Source of the DNA: JAQCEJ01 sp046160425
GTDB lineage: Bacteria; Planctomycetota; Planctomycetia; Planctomycetales; Planctomycetaceae
DNA: 23,987 nucleotides
Reading direction: 5' to 3'
Assembly (NCBI GenBank): GCA_046160425.1
Contig: JBJXGP010000267.1
Location: forward strand, 1-23,987
The notes beneath the pieces are model-generated. The model had not been told where the DNA came from, did no database searches, and worked only from the letters and a program-made list of their open reading frames with translations. Position numbers and translations under genes: made by a program. Shown here in pieces: positions 1 through 8,632 of this stretch; positions within the stretch are counted from its first letter, which is position 1; the number at the start of each line of letters is the position of its first letter.

Positions 1-2
1 GG

Positions 3-209
3 CGATTTTCTTTCCCGATGACACCCGCGCGGGCAGCCGCAGATCCGACTTCTCCCTCCGTTGATACGACAGCAGGATCAGCAGCACCGGCTCCCGTTGC
101 ACTGACGACTTCGAGCGGTCCTGAACCGAGTCCGCCGAATGCGGTGCCAGGTCAGCTTCCACCGGCGGTGATTCCTCCACCGGGTACTTTCGATGAAGAG
201 CAGGTTTGA
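3..209 (+). CDS. C-terminal end of an upstream protein (partial)
   Basis: The reading frame is open from the left edge of the window to a TGA at 207-209. The first in-frame ATG is at 18, but the frame continues upstream of it, so this is more likely the tail of a longer protein than a 63-residue gene. The visible sequence is rich in Pro, Ala, Ser and Thr and ends in an acidic FDEEQV; it has no recognisable domain and would be a disordered tail. The next gene starts 68 nt downstream on the same strand, so the two may be co-transcribed. I do not recognise the family, and part of this stretch could be non-coding. Confidence 0.45.
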   Translation, partial: RFSFPMTPARAAADPTSPSVDTTAGSAAPAPVALTTSSGPEPSPPNAVPGQLPPAVIPPPGTFDEEQV

Positions 210-277
210 CGGAAGCCGCAGCAGACTGGCGTTGGACACAATTCCATTTTCATTCCGCTAATATCGGGGCCGGCCCC

Positions 278-3200
278 ATGAAGACGAATACGAATCACTT
301 GAATCATCAAACGCCGCCTGGCCCCCCAGAGCGTTCGCGCATCTCGGCCTCCGGCGTGATGTGGCTGTTGTTTGTGCTGCTGCTCTTCGGGCAGACCTCG
401 CCCGTCTCGTCGCAAGAACAGGCTCCGAACCCCGAAGCCCGACCGGCCCCGCCGCAAGATGTGATCGTCATCGAGCCGTCATCATCAGCGACCCAGCGCC
501 GCATTTACATCCCGAACGACGAACTCGACCTGCTCATCGAACGCGATCGCAAGGGCGTATTGATGCCGCAGACGGAGTTCGACGAACTCTTCGAATTGGC
601 GAGCAAGAACGCGAGTTCGTCGAAACCGGCGTCGGCCGATTACGTCCTCTCGCGCGCCGAATATCTCGCACACCTCGATGGCTCGCTGATCCGCATCAAG
701 GCCAAAATCGAGTTCACGCAATTCGTTGAGGAGTGGGTCAGCATTCCCCTCTCGATCGGCGCACTCTCGGTCGAGAAGGCCACGCTCGGCGAACAACCCG
801 CGCGGCTGGGGCGCCAGGCCGACGATCGCCGAACGATCCTGCTGCTCAATCGCGAGACCGGAAAACACGTGCTCGAACTCGATCTTACGACCGAAGTCTC
901 ATCGACCGGCGTCGAAAAACTGACGACGCTGACGCTGCCACCGATACCGGTCGGCACGTTCACGCTGCATCTCGAAGCAGGTCAGCATCTGCTCGTCGAC
1001 GGGCTTTCTCTCACCCGTCCCGCCGAACACGATCAACCCGCCGACTATCAGATTCCGATCGGAGGCCGAGCCGAACTCTCGCTGCACGTCACCGATCGCC
1101 CCTCCGAACAGACGACCGACGCCCTCGTCTTCGCCACGACCGCCTACGGCGTACTCGTCTCCCCCGGCGAAGTCACCTGGAACACGCAAACATCGCTGCA
1201 AGTCTTCGGGCAACCGATCAACCGCGTGACGTTCACGATCCCCAAACCGCTCGAAATCGCTGACGTCACTTCCCCCGGCCTCGAAGCGTGGGAACTGACC
1301 GACAGCACCGCAGGGGAACCCTCGACGATCCTCACGCTGTCGTATCGCCAACCGATTCGCGGCGAGCGCACGGTGCAGCTTCGCGGCGTGATGACCACCC
1401 CGGCCGAAGAAGCGTGGCGCGTGCCGACGTTGACCATCGGCAATATCACCTCGCATATCGGGCGCTTGATCGTCCGTTACCCCGCCGGCGTCCGCTTGCA
1501 GGTCGCCGAGATCAAAGGCGCAAGGCCCTCCGAAGCCGCCATCGAAATCCCCGCCGGAGAAGAAACGTACTCGCAGGCGCTGCTCTACGACATCTGGCAG
1601 CAGGATTTCACGCTGCGGTTTCTTACGCAGCAGAAGCAGCGCGAAGTTCAAGCCGCTCTTTCCACCATTCTCGAAGTCAACAACACCGGGGCCGATCTGC
1701 AACTGGCGGCGACCGTCGAAAGCCGGTTCGCACCGCTGTTCGAACTCGAAATCAAACTCCCTTCGGAATGGGTCGTCCGCGAAATGCTGATGAACGGGCA
1801 GCCGGTGAAATGGCAAATCGTTTCGAGCGAAGCGGGAACGAACGAACTTCATATCCCGATCTCGCCGCCGCTCAATCCGGGACAGGAAGCCACATTCAAG
1901 CTGACGTCGCATCGCGATCTCGAAAACTGGCCGGTCGAAACGGATGTCGTCGCGTTCGCGATTCCCGAAGTCACATTGCCGCAGGCGGGAGTCGTCGAAG
2001 GAACCTACGTCGTCAAAGCCGATGACGACCTCGACGTCGCACCGCTCGAACTGACGGGACTCGATCCCGTGTTCCTGAATCTCGCGGGGGAACGCCTCGG
2101 TTATCGCTATCAGGATACGCACTTCACCGGGCAACTCGAAGTCTCTCGCAAGCCGACCCGCCTTTCGGCCCAGACGCTGATTTTCGCGCGCATCAATCGC
2201 CAGACGTCGCACGTCGCCTATCAGGCGACCATCACCACTCAAGGGGGCGGAACCAAATCGCTGCAACTCAGTCTTTCGGAACTGACGGGAACCGATCTCC
2301 GCTTCGAACTCCTCAATCACAATGCCCGCATCGTCGAGCAGATTCCCGCTGCACCCAAAGATGGCGAGCGGATCTGGACGCTCCGCTTCGATCAACGGCT
2401 GCAAGGGACGTTCACGCTCGCCGTCGAAGCCGAACTCCCCCGCCCTGACGCCGCCGCGGAACTCACGCTCTCGCCTCTCAAGGTCATCGGTGCCGATCGG
2501 CAGAACGGTTACATCGCGTGGGAGGCGAGCGAAGATCAGCAGTTGAACATCGCCGCCGTCGACGACCAGAATCAGCCGCTCAGCGAAGTCGATCCGCTCG
2601 ATCTCCCCCCCTCGCGATACGTGCCGCAAGAACGGATCGTCTCGGTCTATCGCTTCGTTTCCACCGCGTACAAAATGACCGCCAAAGAGCAGCGATACGA
2701 AAAACATGCCGTCCCCACCGCCGTCTGTTATTCCGCCGCCATCGACAGCATTCTCGGCGAGACCGGCGAATGGCAACACCGCGCGGTGTACCGCCTGTCG
2801 GCGACCAGCGTGCAGAGTCTCGAAGTCACGTTGCCCGAAGCCGAACTGTGGGCGGCGATCATCGACGGCAACCCGATCGAAGTCCGCCATGTGAAAGAGG
2901 CGTATTCGATTTCGCTCCCGGCGATTCCCGATGCCGCTGCCGTGCGGGTCGTCGAACTCTATTATCGCAATCAGACCGACGAACTCAAAACGTTCGGCAA
3001 GTTACAGCAGCAGTTGCCAGCGCTCGCGATCGTCGGCGGAAGCGGCGAGCCGCAACCGCTCACAATTCTCGATCAGAACTGGTCGGTCCATTACCCCGAA
3101 CACGTGCTGGTGATCGAAAGCGATGGCCGCTTCGAGCCGACCGATGCGCTCGACCGCCCGAGTCTGCTGGGGCAACTGCAAACCGCCTTGACGACGCTCA

Positions 3201-6200
3201 CAATCCACGATGTCGCACAAAAGGCTCCGCTGCTGGGAGGCATCGCCTTCTTCGCCCTCCTGCTAACGCTCGCCGCCCGCAAAGGACGATTCTGGTTGTC
3301 GTGCGGAGCGTTGGTGCTGATCGGCGGGATCGGCATTATTGTATTTTCCAGGAGCCTTCATGAAGGAAGTGTAAACGTTGATTTCAGTGGAGGAACCGAA
3401 AGTTCCATTCATTTAGATGATGATGAGAGAGAGAGATTAGCCAGCCTTGGTTACGCATCGAAGGCGTCCCCTCCTACAGCAGGCGCGGCGGCAATGCCCG
3501 GCGTCGATTTTGACTTTAATGTTCAGGAGGGACTCCCCGCCCCCGCCAAGCCGATGGCTACTCCAGATCAGTTTGAGGGTGCCGAAGCTCCCTCCGCCGC
3601 AACTGCCGAACCGCAAAGTGAAGCCGCACCGGCTGACGAGCGGGAGAAACTCGATGCCAATCGCGAATCGCTGGCACGACGGGATAAGGATCAATCCGAG
3701 AAGAAGCGAAGCATGAGTGCCGTTGGTGAACCAGAATTTCGACTACAACTCGGCGAAAAGCCGATGGCCGGCGAAGACAAGCCCCGGGATAGCAAGGAAT
3801 TGGGCGATGCCGGCAATAATATCTTAGATGGTGCGGCTGCATTCGGAGTCGAGATAACGAACGGCAACATAACCGACAACACGTTTACGATGCCGATACA
3901 ACAGAGGCAGGAAGTCGATCAATCAGCAAACCCTCAATGGGAACTTCAACAGGGCGCCCTTCAAAGTCATACCGTCAGCGGTAAACTCGGCGGACTGCTC
4001 TCGCTCACGATCCCCTTCCAGCCGCCGCAGGGGTCGTTGTCGAAAACATTCCGATACCTCGGCGATCAACTGGGGGGCGAAGCGAACGATCTCGATTTCT
4101 CGTACGAAGACCGCGAGACGCGCGACGTCTTCCGCATGTTCCTGGTCCTGCTCATCCTTCTGCCGTTGTGGCTGTTCCGCCGCCGACCGCTTGCCTTTCG
4201 GCTGGTATACGTGGCGCTCGGCATCGCGGTCCCGCTGGCGCTCATCCCCATCGTCCCGGTCCGTTGGCAGATTTACCTCGACGGTTTGTTCATGGGAGCC
4301 TTGTGGGGAATCGTGCTGATGGTCGTGCTTTCGATCTTGAATTGCTGTCAGTCATCGGTCTGCTGCTACTCGACGTTCAAGCAGAAACTGACGACGAAAT
4401 TGTGGTCGATCATCGTGCCGCTGGCGGTCGCCGTCGGACAATTTTCGCTCTCACCATGCGATCTCTCGGCACAAGATGCGGCGCAAAATGCGACCCCCGC
4501 GGAAGAAATCAAAATTGCCCTCCCGCCTTTGGGTCCGTTGCCGATCGATCCGAACAGCCTGCAAGTTTACATCCCCTACGAACCGGGGAGCGATCCTCTC
4601 GCCGCCGAGCGGGTCTTCCTGCCGTACGCCACGTTCGTGAAACTCTGGAACGAGGCCCATCCCGATCAGAAGCTGACCGCCCCCTCCGCGATCGAACCGA
4701 TCGTCACCGAGTCGCTCTACTCGGCGAAGCTTTCGTCGATCGACGCATCGCCGACGACGGTCGTCGCCGTGAATGCCCGGCTGGCGATTTACAATTTCCG
4801 CGAAGGGCAAAGCATCGTCACGCTCCCCCTGCATGGGATCGCCTTGCGAGCGGCGAAGCTCAACGGCGAACCGGCGGCGATTCTCGCACCGACCGCCGAT
4901 ATTCCGCAACATCGCTTGACGTTATCCGCAGTCGGACTCAACGTGCTCGATCTGGAATTCGATCTGCCGCTGAAGCTCGCCGGTGCCGCCGGCCAGTTCA
5001 TATTGCCTCTTGAACCGGTCGCCAGCGGACGCCTGACGTTCGCACTTCCTGCGGCTGATCTCAACGTCCGCATCAACGGCTCGAAGAGCGCGTATCGCCT
5101 CCGCAAAGAGAACGAGCAGGCGTTCGTCGACATCCCCATCGATCAGGGGGGTGACATCACCGTCGCCTGGCAACCGGAAGAGACGCGCGGCATGGTCGAC
5201 ACCACGGTCCTCACCGACACCTCGACCGCCGTTTCGATGGATGACTCGGGGTTGACGCTCAGTCAGGGATTCATCTTCAGCGTCAAACAAGGCTCGATCT
5301 CCGAACTCAATTTCTCGATGCCCGAACCGCTGCGACTTCGACGGATCGACGGCCTCGATATCGGCGGCTGGGAAATTCAGGGACTCGGCGACGAACGGAC
5401 GCTGAGATTGTTCCTCCGCCGGAAGGTGAACGATCAGACGACTCTGCAAATCGAACTGTTCCACGAAGCCGACGTCACCGAAGAGACGCTGACCATCGCG
5501 TTGCCGCTGTGCGTTCCGAAGGATGTCACGCGCGAAACGGGAACGATCGGCTTGTTCGCCGAGAAACAATTCACATTGCGATTGGGCCAGGTCGACGGCT
5601 TGCAGCAGAGCGAAATCGGCTCGTATCAGGAAGTCGTCCCGCTCCGCCATCTGCCGACTCCGCCGCAAGCGGTCTATCGTTACCGCATGCCGGTCCCCAC
5701 GCTTTCGCTGCTCCTGTCGCGCCGCAAGCCCGAGTCGCGCGTGCGCGCCGAACATGGCGTGTACATCGGCCAGCGAAAACAACATCTGACGACGCACTTG
5801 CTCTACGACCTGACCGGCGCTCCCCGTTCGGTGTTGCCGGTCCGCCTGCCGGAAGGTTATCTCGTGCTGGAGGTCTTCGCGACCGGGCTGGTCGACTGGT
5901 CGCAGACGCTGAGTGCCGAGGGGGATGCGCAGATTCTGCTGTTGGAGATGGATTCACCCAAAACCGGCGCGGTCGAGGTCATTCTCAGCGGGACCGTCGC
6001 GCGCGATCCCGCCGAAGCCTCGACGGCGATCGATCTCCCCTTCCCGATCGAAGTCAATCGCTTCGAAGCGACCGTCGCCGTTTGGGCCGACAACGTCTAC
6101 ACGACGCAGCTTCAGGAATTCGCCGGCTGGCGATCGATCGCTCCCGAACAACTGCCGCAAGGTTTGCGCGAACGCAATTCGCAGCCGGTGCAACTCGCGT

Positions 6201-8500
6201 TCACCTCGGTCGAGGCCGATCCCGATTTGATTCTGATCGATTTGATTCGCGAAGTCCCGGTGATGTCGGCCGATTCGCTGTCGGTCGTCACCGTCAGCGA
6301 AATCGCGGTCACGTATGCCCTTGCCATGCAATGGAAAATCACCAAAGCCGCCGCCGATACGTTCCAGTTCACGACCCCCGGCTGGCTCAAGGGGAAACTC
6401 GATTTCCAGATCGGCGGATTGCGGCAGGTGACGCAGACGGAACTCCCCGACAAGCGAATCCGCTGGAAAATCACGTTGCAGGATGCCGTTCATCAGACGT
6501 TGTTTCTGACCGCGATCGCCACGCTCCCGCCGAGCACGAATGCCGAAGTTCTGCTACCCGCGCTGGAATTCGAGCAATCGCCCGCCGGCGGCGAAGAGGC
6601 CGAGTCGCCACCGCTGGCGACGCAGCGGCACTACATTTTGACGGTCAATCAGTCGCGCAATCAACTCGCGCCGCTGGATGAGAACCTCGTCGAACTGGTG
6701 ACCCGCGAAGATGTCCCGCTGGTCATTCCCGATCTGATCGCGCAGCAGGCGACGCAGATCGTGCGGCTCCGTCAGGCGCAGACGGCTCCCAAGCTCACCT
6801 TGCAGCGCTTCGAAGAGCGCAAAGGAGTCACCGCCTCGGTGAACTTGTCCGAACTGATGTCGGTGATCGAGCGGAACGGCAGTTGGCGGACGGCGGCGGT
6901 GTACCGCATCAAGAATCGTTCGCGCCAGTTCCTCGCGCTGTGGATTCCCGAAGAGGCCCGCATACTCTCCGTCTTCGTGCAGGATCAGGCCTCGCGTCCG
7001 GTCGAGGCCGAGCGCAATGGGAAGACGATGCACCTGATCGCGCTGCCGAAAATCAGCGAGGCCGATCTGTCGATCTCGGTGAAGATCGTGATCGGCGGGA
7101 CGCTCGACAACGGCCCGCTTCCCAAGGGATTTCGAATTTCGGCGAAAGAAATCGATCTTCCCGCACCTCAGGTCGTTTCGATGCAGGACGATCCCGAATA
7201 CGGCTTGCCGGTCGCGCAGACGCAGTGGACGGTTTACCTTCCCGACGATCTCGAAGTCTCGCCGATCGACGACGCGAACCGCAATAATCTCGAATTGCTC
7301 GATGATGAAGAACCGACGCTGGTGCAGGAAGAATGGCTGTATCGCGAGGCATCCGAACTCGCTTCGGTCCTCGATAACAGCGACAGCATGCGCAGCAAAC
7401 AGAAGGCGTTTTCCAACCTCAAGGAGATCCAGCGGAACATTTATTCCTACGAGCAACAGCGCAGCGGCAAAGGCGTGCGCGATGAAACCGAACAGCGCTT
7501 GAACGAACAAAAAGTTCAGTTGGACAATGTGATCATGAACAATTCGATCATTGCCAACGAAGTCATTACCGATTTCGATGGCGATCTCGATGCCCGAAAT
7601 TACCGGCAATTGCGCGAGCAATCGCAGTTGTTCATTGATGAAAATGGTGGCGTCGGGATCCCGGGGCTGAGGACGGAATCGAGTCAACAACCGATTTCGA
7701 ATTACTCGGGTGAACAACTGCAAAAGCAAGTTGAAGAGCAATTGTCAGCAAAGTCGGGCAAGCAAGGAGAACCCGCCAAGGATTCCAATCCGCGAGCCCG
7801 CCGCATGGCCCAAAGCCGCGGGAATCTCGACGAGTTGAATACGTTCCTCGAGAACAAGAAAAACGAATCGGCGGCCCAGATGAAATCGCCGCAACAACAG
7901 TTACACTTAATCAATCCCTCGGGACAAAGTGTCAGGGGCAGCATGGGTGGCATGGGCGGCGGTATGGGTGGCATGGGCGGTGTGCCGGGAAATGCCAATG
8001 ATCGTGAATTAGTGGGCCCTGAAAACTACGATCGGCCAGGAACGATTGTTGGACTTGGGCCTGACGGCTACGCCACCATCGATCATATAGCGATTAACGG
8101 TTTAACTCTTACACCCGGCTGGACGCAGCGGGGCGGCTTATCGTTACCAATCGACATCCCGACCGCCGGGCAGAAACTGGTCTTCAGCAAAGTCAGCGGC
8201 TCGCCGAAGCTGGCCCTCAGCCTGCGGACGCGCGAATCGGTCTCGACGGGGCTGGGCTTCGTCTGGACGCTCGTCTGGCTCGGCATGGCCGCGCTGCTCG
8301 TCCTCACCTGGTGGCGATTCGGTTCGATCTCGAACATCATGCATCGCCTGCCCGAATTCCTGCTGGTCGTCGGCCTCGTCGGTTACTTTCTGGTTCCCAC
8401 CCATTTCGGCTGGTTGACGGCAATGTTTCTCTTGTCGTTCATCATCGGTGCCGTGGCGCTGGGGATTCGTTATCGTAAACCGACGGTCACAGTGGGGTGA
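278..8500 (+). CDS. giant tandem-duplicated secreted/membrane protein of unknown function
   Basis: Encodes about 2740 residues. The frame could start at TTG 206, but ATG 278 gives a better N-terminus: a basic stretch, a hydrophobic core (WLLFVLLLFG) and an SSQ cleavage-like site. A weak -10-like TAATAT lies at 259-264. Each half has beta-strand-rich ectodomain sequence, a helical or low-complexity linker and a closing membrane block. Half 1 has membrane segments at about 983-1028 and 1285-1350. A second signal-peptide-like segment lies at about 1367-1399, and the C-terminal membrane block at about 2659-2735. The halves align throughout: YIP at residues 77 and 1431, GEW-HRAVYRL at 830-839 against GSW-TAAVYRI at 2201-2210, with a constant offset near 1354-1376. 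The linkers (about 1030-1235 and 2370-2600) have lower GC and simple repeats. No catalytic motif was recognised. It is probably an envelope protein; its function is unknown. Coding confidence is high, function confidence low. Confidence 0.9.
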   Translation: MKTNTNHLNHQTPPGPPERSRISASGVMWLLFVLLLFGQTSPVSSQEQAPNPEARPAPPQDVIVIEPSSSATQRRIYIPNDELDLLIERDRKGVLMPQTEFDELFELASKNASSSKPASADYVLSRAEYLAHLDGSLIRIKAKIEFTQFVEEWVSIPLSIGALSVEKATLGEQPARLGRQADDRRTILLLNRETGKHVLELDLTTEVSSTGVEKLTTLTLPPIPVGTFTLHLEAGQHLLVDGLSLTRPAEHDQPADYQIPIGGRAELSLHVTDRPSEQTTDALVFATTAYGVLVSPGEVTWNTQTSLQVFGQPINRVTFTIPKPLEIADVTSPGLEAWELTDSTAGEPSTILTLSYRQPIRGERTVQLRGVMTTPAEEAWRVPTLTIGNITSHIGRLIVRYPAGVRLQVAEIKGARPSEAAIEIPAGEETYSQALLYDIWQQDFTLRFLTQQKQREVQAALSTILEVNNTGADLQLAATVESRFAPLFELEIKLPSEWVVREMLMNGQPVKWQIVSSEAGTNELHIPISPPLNPGQEATFKLTSHRDLENWPVETDVVAFAIPEVTLPQAGVVEGTYVVKADDDLDVAPLELTGLDPVFLNLAGERLGYRYQDTHFTGQLEVSRKPTRLSAQTLIFARINRQTSHVAYQATITTQGGGTKSLQLSLSELTGTDLRFELLNHNARIVEQIPAAPKDGERIWTLRFDQRLQGTFTLAVEAELPRPDAAAELTLSPLKVIGADRQNGYIAWEASEDQQLNIAAVDDQNQPLSEVDPLDLPPSRYVPQERIVSVYRFVSTAYKMTAKEQRYEKHAVPTAVCYSAAIDSILGETGEWQHRAVYRLSATSVQSLEVTLPEAELWAAIIDGNPIEVRHVKEAYSISLPAIPDAAAVRVVELYYRNQTDELKTFGKLQQQLPALAIVGGSGEPQPLTILDQNWSVHYPEHVLVIESDGRFEPTDALDRPSLLGQLQTALTTLTIHDVAQKAPLLGGIAFFALLLTLAARKGRFWLSCGALVLIGGIGIIVFSRSLHEGSVNVDFSGGTESSIHLDDDERERLASLGYASKASPPTAGAAAMPGVDFDFNVQEGLPAPAKPMATPDQFEGAEAPSAATAEPQSEAAPADEREKLDANRESLARRDKDQSEKKRSMSAVGEPEFRLQLGEKPMAGEDKPRDSKELGDAGNNILDGAAAFGVEITNGNITDNTFTMPIQQRQEVDQSANPQWELQQGALQSHTVSGKLGGLLSLTIPFQPPQGSLSKTFRYLGDQLGGEANDLDFSYEDRETRDVFRMFLVLLILLPLWLFRRRPLAFRLVYVALGIAVPLALIPIVPVRWQIYLDGLFMGALWGIVLMVVLSILNCCQSSVCCYSTFKQKLTTKLWSIIVPLAVAVGQFSLSPCDLSAQDAAQNATPAEEIKIALPPLGPLPIDPNSLQVYIPYEPGSDPLAAERVFLPYATFVKLWNEAHPDQKLTAPSAIEPIVTESLYSAKLSSIDASPTTVVAVNARLAIYNFREGQSIVTLPLHGIALRAAKLNGEPAAILAPTADIPQHRLTLSAVGLNVLDLEFDLPLKLAGAAGQFILPLEPVASGRLTFALPAADLNVRINGSKSAYRLRKENEQAFVDIPIDQGGDITVAWQPEETRGMVDTTVLTDTSTAVSMDDSGLTLSQGFIFSVKQGSISELNFSMPEPLRLRRIDGLDIGGWEIQGLGDERTLRLFLRRKVNDQTTLQIELFHEADVTEETLTIALPLCVPKDVTRETGTIGLFAEKQFTLRLGQVDGLQQSEIGSYQEVVPLRHLPTPPQAVYRYRMPVPTLSLLLSRRKPESRVRAEHGVYIGQRKQHLTTHLLYDLTGAPRSVLPVRLPEGYLVLEVFATGLVDWSQTLSAEGDAQILLLEMDSPKTGAVEVILSGTVARDPAEASTAIDLPFPIEVNRFEATVAVWADNVYTTQLQEFAGWRSIAPEQLPQGLRERNSQPVQLAFTSVEADPDLILIDLIREVPVMSADSLSVVTVSEIAVTYALAMQWKITKAAADTFQFTTPGWLKGKLDFQIGGLRQVTQTELPDKRIRWKITLQDAVHQTLFLTAIATLPPSTNAEVLLPALEFEQSPAGGEEAESPPLATQRHYILTVNQSRNQLAPLDENLVELVTREDVPLVIPDLIAQQATQIVRLRQAQTAPKLTLQRFEERKGVTASVNLSELMSVIERNGSWRTAAVYRIKNRSRQFLALWIPEEARILSVFVQDQASRPVEAERNGKTMHLIALPKISEADLSISVKIVIGGTLDNGPLPKGFRISAKEIDLPAPQVVSMQDDPEYGLPVAQTQWTVYLPDDLEVSPIDDANRNNLELLDDEEPTLVQEEWLYREASELASVLDNSDSMRSKQKAFSNLKEIQRNIYSYEQQRSGKGVRDETEQRLNEQKVQLDNVIMNNSIIANEVITDFDGDLDARNYRQLREQSQLFIDENGGVGIPGLRTESSQQPISNYSGEQLQKQVEEQLSAKSGKQGEPAKDSNPRARRMAQSRGNLDELNTFLENKKNESAAQMKSPQQQLHLINPSGQSVRGSMGGMGGGMGGMGGVPGNANDRELVGPENYDRPGTIVGLGPDGYATIDHIAINGLTLTPGWTQRGGLSLPIDIPTAGQKLVFSKVSGSPKLALSLRTRESVSTGLGFVWTLVWLGMAALLVLTWWRFGSISNIMHRLPEFLLVVGLVGYFLVPTHFGWLTAMFLLSFIIGAVALGIRYRKPTVTVG
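4376..4474 (+). other. internal signal-peptide-like segment at the junction of the two halves
   Basis: Residues about 1367-1399 of the giant protein read FKQKLTTKLW, then a hydrophobic stretch (IIVPLAVAVG), then SPCDLSAQ followed by DAA. This has the basic, hydrophobic and cleavage-site layout of a signal peptide, but lies in mid-protein just after the membrane block of half 1. It is best explained as the relic N-terminus of a formerly separate second gene. It would now act as a transmembrane segment, possibly one cut by signal peptidase. Confidence 0.55.
7943..7981 (+). repeat. Gly-Met low-complexity repeat in the second linker
   Basis: Thirteen codons encode MGGMGGGMGGMGG (residues 2556-2568 of the giant protein), built from repeated atgggtggc/atgggcggc units. 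The tract sits in the linker before the last membrane block of half 2. Such a repeat can vary in length by slippage and would form a flexible linker. Confidence 0.85.
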
Positions 8501-8595
8501 GCAGGCGCGCTCCGCTACGGAGACCCTTCGCGTCGCGGCTAACCGATTTCACCATCACACCACCACTCCATCACTCCTCCCCTCCCCCGCTCGGC
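8501..8595. other. spacer between the giant gene and mfd with a pyrimidine-rich tract
   Basis: No gene is seen here. It holds a short hairpin (ctccg 8510-8514, cggag 8518-8522, 3-nt loop) ten bases after the stop of the giant gene, without a T tract. From about 8548 to 8590 follows a strand-biased run of almost only C, A and T. The hairpin could stabilise the 3' end of the upstream mRNA but is not a convincing intrinsic terminator. Confidence 0.5.
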
Positions 8596-8625
8596 TCGAC
8601 TCATCCGGGGACTTCCGATTACAAT
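8596..8625 (+). promoter_or_regulatory. candidate promoter immediately upstream of mfd
   Basis: A TACAAT (8620-8625) matches the -10 consensus in five of six positions. It lies only 7 nt before the mfd ATG and is preceded at an 18-nt spacing by TCGACT (8596-8601), a four-of-six match to TTGACA. A start at the usual distance would fall at or next to the ATG, giving a leaderless or nearly leaderless mRNA. This fits the absence of a Shine-Dalgarno sequence. Confidence 0.4.
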
Positions 8626-8632
8626 CCCCTCC

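Noticed and set aside
206..277. TTG start extending the giant protein by 24 residues
   Set aside because: It overlaps the upstream stop codon but adds aromatic, signal-incompatible sequence and lacks a ribosome site; ATG 278 gives a normal export signal.
899..2890. 663-residue open frame on the minus strand opposite the giant gene
   Set aside because: The plus strand frame has signal peptide, membrane segments and internal homology. The antisense product is Arg/Asp/Gly-rich shadow sequence of high-GC DNA with no motif.
7943..7981. CRISPR-like or tandem DNA array
   Set aside because: The repeats are in-frame Gly/Met codons of 9-12 nt without spacers; no CRISPR array or tRNA/rRNA gene was recognised anywhere in the window.
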